A stretch of DNA of 64,000 nucleotides from Thermosynechococcus sp. CL-1 (GCF_008386235.1 NZ_CP040671.1:2172001-2236000), one strand, 5' to 3'; positions 16,288 through 24,726 are shown, counted from the first letter of the stretch. Notes: generated from the sequence alone by a model not told the origin. Numbers and translations: made by a program.

Positions 16288-16881
16288 TTAGCCCACCGCT
16301 TCAAAATAGACTTTGGATTTGACAGGGTCAGGGTTCATCGTTTTGTCGCCGGGTTGCCAGCCCGCAGGGCAGACTTCGTCGGGGTGAGCTTGGACGTATT
16401 GAATCGCTTGTAGCACCCGCAGGGTCTCATCGACGCTGCGGCCAAAGGCCAGGTTATTGATCGTTGCGTGTTGGATAATCCCTTCTTTGTCAATGATGAA
16501 GAGACCGCGCAGTGCCACCCCTTCCTCGGTCAGCACGTTGTAGGCGGTGCTGATTTCTTTTTTCAGATCAGACACGAGGGGATATTTGAGATCGCCCACA
16601 CCACCAGCTTTGCGATCGGTTTGCGTCCACGCCAAGTGGGAGAACTGGCTATCCACAGACACGCCAAGGATTTCGGTGTTCAGTTTGGCGAATTCATCGT
16701 AGCGATCGCTAAAAGCGACAATTTCTGTGGGGCAAACAAACGTGAAGTCCAAAGGATAGAAGAACAAAACAACGTACTTACCGCGATAGTCCGAGAGCTT
16801 GACGGTTTTGAACTCTTGGTCATAAACAGCAACCGCTTCAAAATCCGGGGCGGGCTGACCAACACGCAGACAGTCAGACAT
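16288..16881 (-). CDS. 2-Cys peroxiredoxin (AhpC/TSA family)
   Basis: The product is 197 aa from the ATG at 16881 ([12 protein letters not shown]); a longer frame upstream lacks family similarity. Peroxidatic Cys50 lies in FTFVCPTE and resolving Cys171 in DEVCPAGW. The GGVG loop and C-terminal YF (KVYFEAVG) are the features associated with sensitivity to over-oxidation in typical 2-Cys enzymes. It removes H2O2 and alkyl peroxides using thioredoxin. It has its own terminator, and a perfect inverted repeat lies upstream at 16920-16943. Confidence 0.95.
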   Translation of the reverse strand: MSDCLRVGQPAPDFEAVAVYDQEFKTVKLSDYRGKYVVLFFYPLDFTFVCPTEIVAFSDRYDEFAKLNTEILGVSVDSQFSHLAWTQTDRKAGGVGDLKYPLVSDLKKEISTAYNVLTEEGVALRGLFIIDKEGIIQHATINNLAFGRSVDETLRVLQAIQYVQAHPDEVCPAGWQPGDKTMNPDPVKSKVYFEAVG

Positions 16882-16919
16882 AGAAAACCTCGTACTCCTA
16901 ACTACGACAGGTTGAATAG

Positions 16920-16943
16920 AGCTGTTCACATTTTTTAACAGCT
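16920..16943. promoter_or_regulatory. Perfect inverted repeat upstream of 2-Cys peroxiredoxin (candidate operator)
   Basis: AGCTGTT (16920-16926) and AACAGCT (16937-16943) are perfect inverted arms with a 10-base AT-rich centre. It is 39 bases before the peroxiredoxin start. On the minus strand a TATAGT, a possible -10, lies just upstream of it. A dimeric regulator site is possible; an RNA hairpin is the alternative. Confidence 0.4.
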
Positions 16944-16976
16944 ATGCTTACTATATCATACTCATAACGGTTTTGA

Positions 16977-17822
16977 TTATGAAATAGCTGATCGCTGCCA
17001 CCGTTGCTCAAGGAAGCGGGAGAGCCGTGACAGAGGAAAACAGAGGGCAAAGTAGAACATCGCACCCAAGACATAGATAAAGAGCTTCCGCTGCGGATCG
17101 GTAATGGGATTGGCAAAGGTGCTCGTCATGTTTTGCAGTTCGGGCACACCAATCACCACCAAGAGGGCGCAGTCCTGCATCAGCGTAATGAAGTTATTGG
17201 TAAAGGGGGGCAGGATAATCAAAATGGCTTGGGGCAGAATAATCCGCCATAGGGTTTGCCGACCCGAGAGGCCAAGGCTGAGGCTGGCTTCTGTTTGTCC
17301 CTTGGGAACCCCCTCTAGGCCACTGCGAAAGACCTCACTCAAATAGGCACCATAGTTAAAGCCCAAGCCAAGAATGCCGTAGAAAATGTAGTTAAAAAGC
17401 GGCGACACCAAGCGGTTGCTTTGCAGCACAGTCATGACATCAAAGGCAATTTGCCGAGGATCAAAACCCCATTGACTCAAGAGCCCACCAATGCCAAAGC
17501 CCCACACCAGCAGTTGCACCAAGGTTGGGGTACCGCGCACAAATTCAATGTAAACCGTACTCAGCCAGCGCAATGGCGGGACAGGATGCAACCTCGCCCA
17601 GGTGGCGATCGCCCCCAGGATGACCGCCAACAGCAAACTAAAGACTGAGATCAAAAACGTCGTAATTGCCGCCTGCAGGAGAAACGGCGCGTACAGTATC
17701 AACGTCTCATGAAAGTAATAAAGGTAGCCACAAAAGGCAAGAATGCCCAGTCCTAGGCACACCAAAAAGATGCCATTGAGCCATTTTGCCCAAGGAGGAA
17801 TAAACGGTGCCACTTGCTGCAT
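16977..17822 (-). CDS. Amino-acid ABC transporter permease (HisM/GlnP family)
   Basis: The product is 281 aa with about six membrane helices. The EAA loop that contacts the ATPase is seen in LEGVPKGQTEASLSLGLS, and FVRGTPTLVQLL is the conserved polar-amino-acid permease motif. It transports polar amino acids with a periplasmic binding protein and a GlnQ-like ATPase. Neither partner is adjacent, so this is an orphan permease gene. It lies just downstream of tlyA, 22 bases away, on the same strand. Confidence 0.92.
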   Translation of the reverse strand: MQQVAPFIPPWAKWLNGIFLVCLGLGILAFCGYLYYFHETLILYAPFLLQAAITTFLISVFSLLLAVILGAIATWARLHPVPPLRWLSTVYIEFVRGTPTLVQLLVWGFGIGGLLSQWGFDPRQIAFDVMTVLQSNRLVSPLFNYIFYGILGLGFNYGAYLSEVFRSGLEGVPKGQTEASLSLGLSGRQTLWRIILPQAILIILPPFTNNFITLMQDCALLVVIGVPELQNMTSTFANPITDPQRKLFIYVLGAMFYFALCFPLSRLSRFLEQRWQRSAIS

Positions 17823-17844
17823 TCTCGAAAAGCCATCATTTTTG

Positions 17845-18639
17845 TCAGGATGATGATACCATCTCGTTCTCTAGGGAAGCATTTTCCACAGCACGACAGA
17901 AAAAATAGGCGAGGAACTCTTGATTGCCCGCAGGCCCTAAAATCGGCGAGGGAGTCACACCGTGGCACTGCCACCCCAACGCTTCGGCGGCGGCAATCAC
18001 CTGATCCACGGCTTCTTGACGCGCCTTGGCATCGCGCACCACACCATGTTTGCCGAGGCGATCGCGCCCCACTTCAAATTGCGGCTTAATTAAGGCAATT
18101 AGCTCTCGCGGCGGCAGCAGTAATTCCCATAGGGCGGGTAAAACTTTAGTCAGGGAAATAAAAGAGAGATCCACCACGCCGAGATCGGGGCGGGGCGCAT
18201 CGTCGGTGTAGAGATCAGCGGGGGTTAAATAGCGCAGGTTGGTGCGTTCCCTGAGGATAACGCGGGGGTCTTGGCGCAGTTTCCAATCCACTTGGCCATA
18301 GCCGACATCAATGCCATAGACCCGTTTGGCGCCCGCTTGCAACAGACAATCCGTAAAGCCGCCCGTGGAAATACCGCCATCTAAACACACGCGATCGCGC
18401 ACCACCACAGGAAAGACCCCTAGGGCATGGGCAAGTTTTTCACCCCCCCGCGAAACATAGGCGGCTTTTGCCTTCACCTGAATCGTGGCATCCACTGCCA
18501 CCAGTGTGCCCGGCTTATCAATGGGGACATGGTTGACCTGCACTTCCCCAGCGCGAATCCAGCGTTGTGCCTGTTGGCGGCTCTCACACAGGTGCCGCTC
18601 CACAAGGAGACTATCCAAGCGTTGTTTGCGGGGACTCAT
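17845..18639 (-). CDS. tlyA: TlyA-family rRNA methyltransferase
   Basis: The product is 264 aa. An N-terminal S4 RNA-binding domain (1-60; RLDSLLVERHL) is followed by an FtsJ-type SAM methyltransferase fold with LDGGISTGGFTDCLL as motif I. Family members 2'-O-methylate cytidines in 16S and 23S rRNA; the old name haemolysin is misleading. The start ATG overlaps the stop of the lipoprotein gene upstream (ATGA). The usual motif I DxGASTGG has Ile for Ala here. Confidence 0.9.
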   Translation of the reverse strand: MSPRKQRLDSLLVERHLCESRQQAQRWIRAGEVQVNHVPIDKPGTLVAVDATIQVKAKAAYVSRGGEKLAHALGVFPVVVRDRVCLDGGISTGGFTDCLLQAGAKRVYGIDVGYGQVDWKLRQDPRVILRERTNLRYLTPADLYTDDAPRPDLGVVDLSFISLTKVLPALWELLLPPRELIALIKPQFEVGRDRLGKHGVVRDAKARQEAVDQVIAAAEALGWQCHGVTPSPILGPAGNQEFLAYFFCRAVENASLENEMVSSS

Positions 18640-20249
18640 AGGTTTTTCCGAAGGGGCGCAAAGGCAAAGAGTTGGTTGACATCCAGTGTTAAACCGTGCA
18701 AGTTCCCTTGAGCAAAGAGGGTGGTTTCACTCTGCCACAGGGGTATAAAAGCAACTGCCGCGGCATTGAGTTCCTGAAGCTGGCGCAAGAGCTGTCCACG
18801 GCGTTGGGGATTGACCTCACGGCGACTGGCAACAATGAGGTCATTGGCCTCAGGACTGTAGAAAAAGGATCCCCACGCCGCACTGGCACCACTGGCGCAG
18901 CCTGTTTCCACAGAACCGCGATCGCAACTCAGGAAGGGTTCAAGGTAGTTATCAGCATCGTAAAAATCACCATACCAATCGAGCAAGACCAAGGGGTAAG
19001 CCCCACTGTCTAAATTGCGGTAGATCGTAGCCGAGTCAGCGCTGTCCAATTGCACCTGCACGCGATCGCCCAAATCCCGCTCTAATGAGGCTTTAAGAAC
19101 CGTTGCCGCCAAGACATTACTGGGAACATTGGCACGGTACCAAAGGTTGACCACCAAGGGCTGCTGTGGTGAAATGGTCGTGTTCTCCAACCAGTGGTCT
19201 ATTTGGCTCGAATCGCCGTCTCCATAGCGATCGCGAAAAACAGGCTCACTCTCAGGAAATAAACTGGGCACCAGGGAGTACAGGGGTTCTGCTTCCCCCA
19301 AAAAGACCCGTTCCGCGAGGCGTTGACGATTGACACTGGCGGCCAACACCTGCCGCGCCGCCAATTGATCCCAAGGGGGCTGGCGCAAATTAATGCTTAA
19401 GACGGTGACAGCATTACCTGCCCCGGTAATGACCTGCCAGTGCTTTGTTGCTGCTTGAGTCTTGAGGGCGCGAATTTGATTGGGATCCAATGAGCCGATG
19501 GCCACATCCACTGCCCCCGTGCGAAAGGCATTGTAGAGATTAGCGCTACTGGAAAAGATTTGCAGGCGAATCCCCGTATTTTGGGGCTTGGTTCCCCAAT
19601 AGTCGGCAAAGGGTTCAAGGCGTACCCCATCGCTACCGTAGGCCGCTAAACGGTAAGGGCCTGTGCCCACAAACTGCGTCGGCAAAAAGCCATTGCCCGC
19701 TGCACCATAGGCCGTCGGCGAAACGGCACACAAGCCGCTAAAGGCCAACAAATGGGGAAAAGCCACAAAGGGTTCCTTGAGGCGAATTTCCAGTAAGTCC
19801 TCCGCGATCGCCTGAATTTCCTTAACGCGCCCGGCCAAGAGGGAGGCGGGTTGGCCACCACTATTCATAAATCGCTCAAGGGAAAAGGCCATGGCGGCTG
19901 CATTAAACGGTGTGCCATCGTGGAAGCGAACCCCCCGCCGCAGGGGAATGCGGTAAGTCAGGCCATCCTCGCTCACTTCAGGTAGCGCTGTGGCCAGTTG
20001 GGGAATGAGGTCTTTGCCTTCGTAGCTATAGAGGCGATCGCCCAAATTCAACAGCAGCAGTCCCGCCAAATTTTCGTAGGCATCAGCGGGGTCTAGGGTG
20101 CGCAGGCGAGCCGTGGTACCAATGACAATACTGTCATCCCCTTGGCGAGGCTGATCACCGCCACAGGCAACCAGCAGCAGGCTCAACAACAGTACCAGAC
20201 ATCCCCACAGTAACCGTCGTGTCACGGATACACCCGCTCGGTACATCAT
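18636..20249 (-). CDS. ABC transporter substrate-binding lipoprotein, family 5 (peptide/nickel type)
   Basis: The product is 537 aa. A lipobox is clear (LLLVACGG, Cys near residue 29), so it is a membrane-anchored lipoprotein. The SBP family 5 signature spans LTYRIPLRRGVRFHDGTPF. Family members bind oligopeptides, nickel-chelates or glutathione. No permease or ATPase genes of that system are adjacent. Two ATGs open the frame (20249 and 20246), only 14 bases from the end of tRNA-His, and no SD is visible. Confidence 0.9.
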   Translation of the reverse strand: MMYRAGVSVTRRLLWGCLVLLLSLLLVACGGDQPRQGDDSIVIGTTARLRTLDPADAYENLAGLLLLNLGDRLYSYEGKDLIPQLATALPEVSEDGLTYRIPLRRGVRFHDGTPFNAAAMAFSLERFMNSGGQPASLLAGRVKEIQAIAEDLLEIRLKEPFVAFPHLLAFSGLCAVSPTAYGAAGNGFLPTQFVGTGPYRLAAYGSDGVRLEPFADYWGTKPQNTGIRLQIFSSSANLYNAFRTGAVDVAIGSLDPNQIRALKTQAATKHWQVITGAGNAVTVLSINLRQPPWDQLAARQVLAASVNRQRLAERVFLGEAEPLYSLVPSLFPESEPVFRDRYGDGDSSQIDHWLENTTISPQQPLVVNLWYRANVPSNVLAATVLKASLERDLGDRVQVQLDSADSATIYRNLDSGAYPLVLLDWYGDFYDADNYLEPFLSCDRGSVETGCASGASAAWGSFFYSPEANDLIVASRREVNPQRRGQLLRQLQELNAAAVAFIPLWQSETTLFAQGNLHGLTLDVNQLFAFAPLRKNL

Positions 20250-20263
20250 CCACTAGAATAAAG

Positions 20264-20336
20264 GGCGAGCGATGGGACTCGAACCCACGAATGGTGGAAC
20301 CACAATCCACTGCCTTAACCACTTGGCTACGCTCGC
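20264..20336 (-). tRNA. tRNA-His (anticodon GTG)
   Basis: The minus strand folds into a full cloverleaf: acceptor GCGAGCG/CGCTCGC, anticodon stem GTGGA/TCCAC with loop TTGTGGT (anticodon GTG), and T-arm with GTTCGAGT. The extra 5' G-1, at 20337, is encoded and can pair with C73, the histidine identity pair. CCA is not encoded. Confidence 0.96.
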
Positions 20337-20382
20337 CATGCTTCCTGAGCTAGTCCTCTAGCATAGCATAGAGAACTCTCCT

Positions 20383-20766
20383 ATGAAAGTGCCTCTCCTT
20401 TCCCAAGTCGTGGCACGCCCTCTTTGGTGGGGCGGTGGCGCCTTCTTGCTCTTGGGGATTATTGCGGCCTGTCTCACTAATCCCACCCCTGCCGACTATC
20501 AACGCCGCGCCGCAGCGGAAATGAACACCTTCCTTTTGACTCAAGTGTGTCCAGAGATCATCAATCGCGATAGCGCGATCGCCCTAGTGGCTTTGGAAGT
20601 CTGCGATCAACTGGAATCCCGCCCAGCAGAAGACATTGAACGCTACATCGCCTACAACACCCAATCCTATAACCTTGGCGTCGCCACCCTCTTTGTAACC
20701 GAACTGCCAATTCAAACCATCTGGAGCCTCGGCCTCTTTGGTCAAATTATTCCGCTAACGCTATAA
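20383..20766 (+). CDS. DUF4359 family protein
   Basis: The product is 127 aa. One N-terminal membrane helix (about residues 15-30) is followed by TNPTPADYQRRAAAEM, the conserved DUF4359 opening. The soluble part has two cysteines (TQVCPEII and LEVCDQL). It is probably anchored with the domain outside the cytoplasm. Function unknown. It starts a run of four plus-strand genes ending in the kinase-TIR-AAA protein. Confidence 0.75.
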   Translation: MKVPLLSQVVARPLWWGGGAFLLLGIIAACLTNPTPADYQRRAAAEMNTFLLTQVCPEIINRDSAIALVALEVCDQLESRPAEDIERYIAYNTQSYNLGVATLFVTELPIQTIWSLGLFGQIIPLTL

Positions 20767-20785
20767 AGCCCCCTTCAGGTGCCAA

Positions 20786-21595
20786 ATGCAAGAATCCATC
20801 GCCCAAGATATCAACCTAGTTCTTTGGGGAAATGCTGTCCTAGGGGCAATCGCTGCCGATGACCCCTCAAGGGAGGAGTTGGAGTTCCCCCAGCCCGCGA
20901 CATTTCTTGATCTGCGTAAAGAGGATTCCTCGTGGCGGCAAATGCCCTATGCCCCTGACCCCATGACTTGGTTGGAACGCCTGCGGGGGGAGGGTGCTGA
21001 AGCCTTGCAGTTATTCTACGAAGCCTCCCAAAATCCAGAGATTCCCGATCGCATAGCGATTGTCTTTCCCGGCGGTGGTGGCCACTGGTTAGTTGAGGTG
21101 GTGAAGTCCACGGGGTGTGACTATTGGCGGAGCCGCTGGCGGTGGAGTGAACGCGATCAACGCTGGGAGGTGGCCTATGGGCGTATTCTCTGCAATCATC
21201 CCCGCTTAGCCTCGCCGATGAGAACGATTCCCCCAGACACCATCCGTGCAGAGTTACTGACCCACCTCGACCGAATGACTGAGTTTGCGGCTAACCATGA
21301 CCAAGAGACCTTTGCCCGCACCTTTGACCTTGCCCGACAAATGCTCAATAGCTGTGGTTCACTCACGGGGGAGGAAAGGCCTTGGCCAGTGAGTCGCTTA
21401 GCCGAGCTTTGCCAACAACTCCTGAGTGCCGTAGAGGTGGCTTGGGTCTTTGGCGGCATGGGGTCGTGGAATGATCTGACCTTTAGCGGTGACAGCCAAA
21501 CGGAATACGAAACCCTATCGGATACCCTCTATCAGTTACTGAATACTGCCATTGTTGTCGCTGTTAATTCCAGCGCGATCGCCCCCGTTTCCTGA
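20786..21595 (+). CDS. Protein of unknown function, 269 aa
   Basis: I do not recognise this family. It is soluble, without signal peptide or membrane helix. Visible features are a Gly-rich turn FPGGGGHW, many Trp residues in the middle (YWRSRWRWSERDQRW), and a helical C-terminal half ending with a region that may pack as a bundle. It starts 20 bases after the DUF4359 stop, and a small membrane protein follows at 21624, suggesting one transcript. Confidence 0.65.
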   Translation: MQESIAQDINLVLWGNAVLGAIAADDPSREELEFPQPATFLDLRKEDSSWRQMPYAPDPMTWLERLRGEGAEALQLFYEASQNPEIPDRIAIVFPGGGGHWLVEVVKSTGCDYWRSRWRWSERDQRWEVAYGRILCNHPRLASPMRTIPPDTIRAELLTHLDRMTEFAANHDQETFARTFDLARQMLNSCGSLTGEERPWPVSRLAELCQQLLSAVEVAWVFGGMGSWNDLTFSGDSQTEYETLSDTLYQLLNTAIVVAVNSSAIAPVS

Positions 21596-21623
21596 ACCTC
21601 ATCGTCGGACAGGGAGTATCTTT

Positions 21624-22016
21624 ATGACCTCTAATCGTTCACTCCTGTTGCTGCTATTGCTCCTCCTCCTTGGGGCGCTAGGGTTGACCTTGATTGCCCA
21701 TTGGCGGCGCATCTCCCTCTGGAGCTATTGGGCTGTCCCTTTGGGAGCTATCCTGCCTTGGCTACTGGTCACTGCGCTGCTCCTTTTTAGGATTAGCTTC
21801 ATCCAAGACGCCGATACCAAACAGGCAGCGATCATGACCGCCCTCTTTCCGATCCTAGGGAGCATGGGCTGTTTCCTGCTGAGCCTTGTGATCAGTCTAG
21901 TGATTGATCCGATGATGACGGCAACGAGTCGTTTTATCTCGTCCTTTGTAATTTCTGGGGGTGCAGGGCTGGTTTTCCTATCTCCTGTGCTGTACGCCGT
22001 CTTTACTGCTGAATAG
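21624..22016 (+). CDS. Small integral membrane protein, unknown function
   Basis: The product is 130 aa. ATG 21624 was chosen because AGGGAG (21611-21616) lies 7 bases upstream; a longer frame from 21552 overlaps the previous gene. Four membrane helices are predicted by hydrophobicity, the first containing a run of leucines. No motif is recognised. It ends about 90 bases before the kinase gene. Confidence 0.65.
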   Translation: MTSNRSLLLLLLLLLLGALGLTLIAHWRRISLWSYWAVPLGAILPWLLVTALLLFRISFIQDADTKQAAIMTALFPILGSMGCFLLSLVISLVIDPMMTATSRFISSFVISGGAGLVFLSPVLYAVFTAE

Positions 22017-22091
22017 CCGCTGTATCAAGGGAACACTGTCATGGTGGAGCAGGGAAAGGCTGTGTCAAGATATATCAACGAGGAGAAGCCG

Positions 22092-22139
22092 GTGAAAGAT
22101 AATTATCATGATCGGGAAAACCCTTGGCGGGCGCTATAA
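22092..22139 (+). CDS. Putative SD-led 15-codon mini-ORF overlapping the kinase start
   Basis: GTG 22092 is preceded by AGGAG (22081-22085) at an ideal 6-base spacing. The frame reads VKDNYHDRENPWRAL and stops at TAA 22137-22139, inside the kinase gene in another frame. The kinase ATG at 22108 has no good SD of its own, so translation may reach it by coupling or re-initiation from this frame. The peptide itself may have no function. Confidence 0.35.
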   Translation: MKDNYHDRENPWRAL

Positions 22140-24726
22140 ACTCATTCGAGTCTTGGGGGCTGGGAACTTTGGCCAAACGTTTCTTGCTGAGGATGTTCAT
22201 CGCCCCATTCGTGCCAAGTGTGTGGTTAAGTACCTGCGCCCTGCCCGTACGGATGCGGCCTTTCTCCCTTTGGCGCGATCGCTCTTTCAGCGGGAGGCAC
22301 AAATTCTAGAGCGGCTGGGCAGTCACGAGCAAATCCCCCGCCTCCTTGCCTACTTTGAGGAGGACAACGAGTTTTACCTTGTCCAAGACTTCATTGAGGG
22401 TCAAGTCCTACGGCAGGAATTGTTGCCGGGCTGTGCGTGGTCAGAGGCACGGGTGATGGCGTTGCTCCAAGATGCCCTTGGCATTCTGGCCTTTGTGCAT
22501 CAATGTGGTGTCATCCACCGCGATATTAAACCCGATAATCTGATTCGTCGCCAATCGGATCACCGCTTAGTGCTCATTGATTTTGGGGCAGTGAAGGAGA
22601 TGGGGGTCTCCATTGGTGGCGGTACCTTGGTGGGAGAGACCAATCCACAGACAATTGCCATTGGCACACCAGGGTATATGGCCCCAGAGCAAGCCCAAGG
22701 GCGTCCGCGTCCGGCCAGCGATCTCTATGCCTTGGGGATGGTGGCGGTACAGGCATTGACCGGGTTGAGTCCTCTGCAACTCACCCAAGACCCCTACGGT
22801 TGTTGGTGTTGGCAAGCTGCTGAACCAGTGAGCGATCGCCTAGTGCAGTTTGTCAATAAACTAATTCACCCTTCTCCCTACGAGCGCTTTGCCACGGCTA
22901 CCGATGCCCTTGCCAGCCTGCAACAGGTGGAGGTGCCCAAATCCTTTTGGTTTCGCCTTGGCAAATTTCTCAAAACTCCTGTTCAAGACCTCTGGCGATC
23001 GCCCGAAGGGCGCGCTGCGCGATCGCCAAGGGAGGATCAGGGTGCTTCTACAGTGCCGCCCCGTCCACTACCCGCTGTTTCCCCGCTGCCGCCACAAGTC
23101 ACCGAACCGAAACCAGTGTCCTCTCCAGCGGCAGCCACCGCCGCCCTTTCCAACCAAGGTCGCCATGTTTTTATCAGTCACTCCAGTGACGGCACCGATT
23201 TGCAGTTGGCCAGTGCCCTCCAAGAGGTGTTGCAAAAAGCGGGTCACCAACCCTTTATGGCCAGCCAAAGTATCCGCCTTGGGGAGGCATGGGCACAGCG
23301 GATTGATCAGGAGCTAAAGCGGTGTGATTTCTTTGTTCTGTTGCTCTCACAAACGGCGGCGCAAAGTGAAATGGTGCTTGAGGAAGTCCGCACGGTCAAG
23401 CAGTTGCAAGCCCAACGGAGCGATCGCCGTCCCTTTATTCTGCCGGTACGGGTCAATTTTCCGCTAGATATGCCCTTGAACTATGAGTTGCGGGGCTACC
23501 TGCATCGCCTACAACAGCGCTTCTGGCGATCGCCAGCGGACACCGACACCCTGCTGCAAGAGATTCTCGACTTGGTGAATGCGACTACTGCCCCTGTAGC
23601 CACCAGTAGCGATGCCGCCCAAGAAACCATTGCTGAATCTGCGCAAATTGGCACATTGGTGGGTGATGGTGCGCCTGTTCCCGTGGCTGAGCCAGAACTC
23701 CCAGAAGGGCAGGTGGAAGTGGCCTCGGCGTTTTATATTGAGCGCCCCCCCATCGAGCAACGCTGTCGTGAAACCCTCTTGCAACCCGGCTCCCTGATTC
23801 GCATCAAAGCCCCCCGTCAAATGGGCAAAACCTCACTCATGGCACGGCTGCTGTACCGCGCGACCCAAGAGGGCTATGGCATTGTTCCCCTCAGTTTTCA
23901 GCTGGCGGATGCCCAAGTCTTCAGTGATTTGGAAAAACTCCTGCGCTGGCTCTGTGCCAGTGTGGGGCGGCGATTAGGGCTAGAAAACCGCCTCAATGAG
24001 TATTGGGATGACATTTTTGGCAGTAAATACAACTGTACCGCCTACTTTGAGGAGTATCTCTTACCCAATTGCCAAAAAGCGGGGACACAGTTTGAGGGTC
24101 GTCCCCTTGTCTTGGGTCTCGATGAAGTGGATCGGGTGTTTGAGTATCCGGAAGTGGCCAGTGACTTCTTTGGCTTGTTGCGGGCATGGCATGAAGAGGG
24201 CAAAAACCGCGATATTTGGCGCAACCTGCGCTTAATTGTGGTTCATGGCACCGAGGTTTATATTCCCCTTGACATCAACCAGTCCCCCTTTAACGTTGGC
24301 TTAGCCGTTGACCTGCCCGAATTTAATCAAGAACAAATCGCCGAGTTGTGTCGCCTCCATGGTTTGACCCTTTCAGAGGCGCAGATCCAAGAACTTCAGC
24401 ACTTGGTGGGGGGGCATCCCTATCTGATTCGCCTGAGCCTTTACCATCTTGCTCGCCAAGACTTGACATGGCAGGCGTTAATAGCCAATGCGGCCTCAGA
24501 AACGGGGTTATATCGAGATCACCTGCGGCGGCAGTGGTGGCATCTCCAGCAGCAGGCGGAACTGGTGCCTGCTTTTAGGAATATTTTGCAAGTGGAGAGT
24601 GGCAGTGTCGTGGACAGCACTGTTGGCTTTAAGCTCCACAGTTTGGGACTGATTACCCTAGAGGGAAATTTAGCTAAGGTGCGCTGTGATCTTTACCGCC
24701 GCTATTTTGGCGATCGCCTGCACTAG
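22108..24726 (+). CDS. Ser/Thr protein kinase - TIR - AAA-like ATPase fusion
   Basis: The product is 872 aa, cytosolic. Residues 10-275 are a Hanks-type kinase with Gly loop GAGNFG (17-22), Lys41, HRDIKPDN (137-144), DFG (158-160) and APE (192-194); all key residues are present. A Pro-rich linker follows. Residues 351-490 are a TIR domain (RHVFISHSS at 352-360) with the candidate NADase glutamate E426 in SEMVLEEV. Residues 530-872 are an AAA-like NTPase (AAA_35 type) with Walker A around APRQMGKTS (568-576) and Walker B LVLGLDEVDRVF (672-673 D-E). Kinase, TIR and AAA-like modules are common separately in cyanobacterial signalling and immunity; all three together suggest a sensor-effector switch. 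Confidence 0.88.
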   Translation: MIGKTLGGRYKLIRVLGAGNFGQTFLAEDVHRPIRAKCVVKYLRPARTDAAFLPLARSLFQREAQILERLGSHEQIPRLLAYFEEDNEFYLVQDFIEGQVLRQELLPGCAWSEARVMALLQDALGILAFVHQCGVIHRDIKPDNLIRRQSDHRLVLIDFGAVKEMGVSIGGGTLVGETNPQTIAIGTPGYMAPEQAQGRPRPASDLYALGMVAVQALTGLSPLQLTQDPYGCWCWQAAEPVSDRLVQFVNKLIHPSPYERFATATDALASLQQVEVPKSFWFRLGKFLKTPVQDLWRSPEGRAARSPREDQGASTVPPRPLPAVSPLPPQVTEPKPVSSPAAATAALSNQGRHVFISHSSDGTDLQLASALQEVLQKAGHQPFMASQSIRLGEAWAQRIDQELKRCDFFVLLLSQTAAQSEMVLEEVRTVKQLQAQRSDRRPFILPVRVNFPLDMPLNYELRGYLHRLQQRFWRSPADTDTLLQEILDLVNATTAPVATSSDAAQETIAESAQIGTLVGDGAPVPVAEPELPEGQVEVASAFYIERPPIEQRCRETLLQPGSLIRIKAPRQMGKTSLMARLLYRATQEGYGIVPLSFQLADAQVFSDLEKLLRWLCASVGRRLGLENRLNEYWDDIFGSKYNCTAYFEEYLLPNCQKAGTQFEGRPLVLGLDEVDRVFEYPEVASDFFGLLRAWHEEGKNRDIWRNLRLIVVHGTEVYIPLDINQSPFNVGLAVDLPEFNQEQIAELCRLHGLTLSEAQIQELQHLVGGHPYLIRLSLYHLARQDLTWQALIANAASETGLYRDHLRRQWWHLQQQAELVPAFRNILQVESGSVVDSTVGFKLHSLGLITLEGNLAKVRCDLYRRYFGDRLH
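22993..23028. repeat. HIP1-bounded palindromic insertion inside the kinase linker
   Basis: Two HIP1 octamers (22995-23002 and 23019-23026) flank a short GC-rich centre (CCGAAGGGCGCGCTGC), so the segment can fold back on itself. It encodes RSPEGRAARSPR in the disordered linker between kinase and TIR. HIP1-flanked hairpins of this kind are dispersed elements in several cyanobacteria. Confidence 0.5.
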
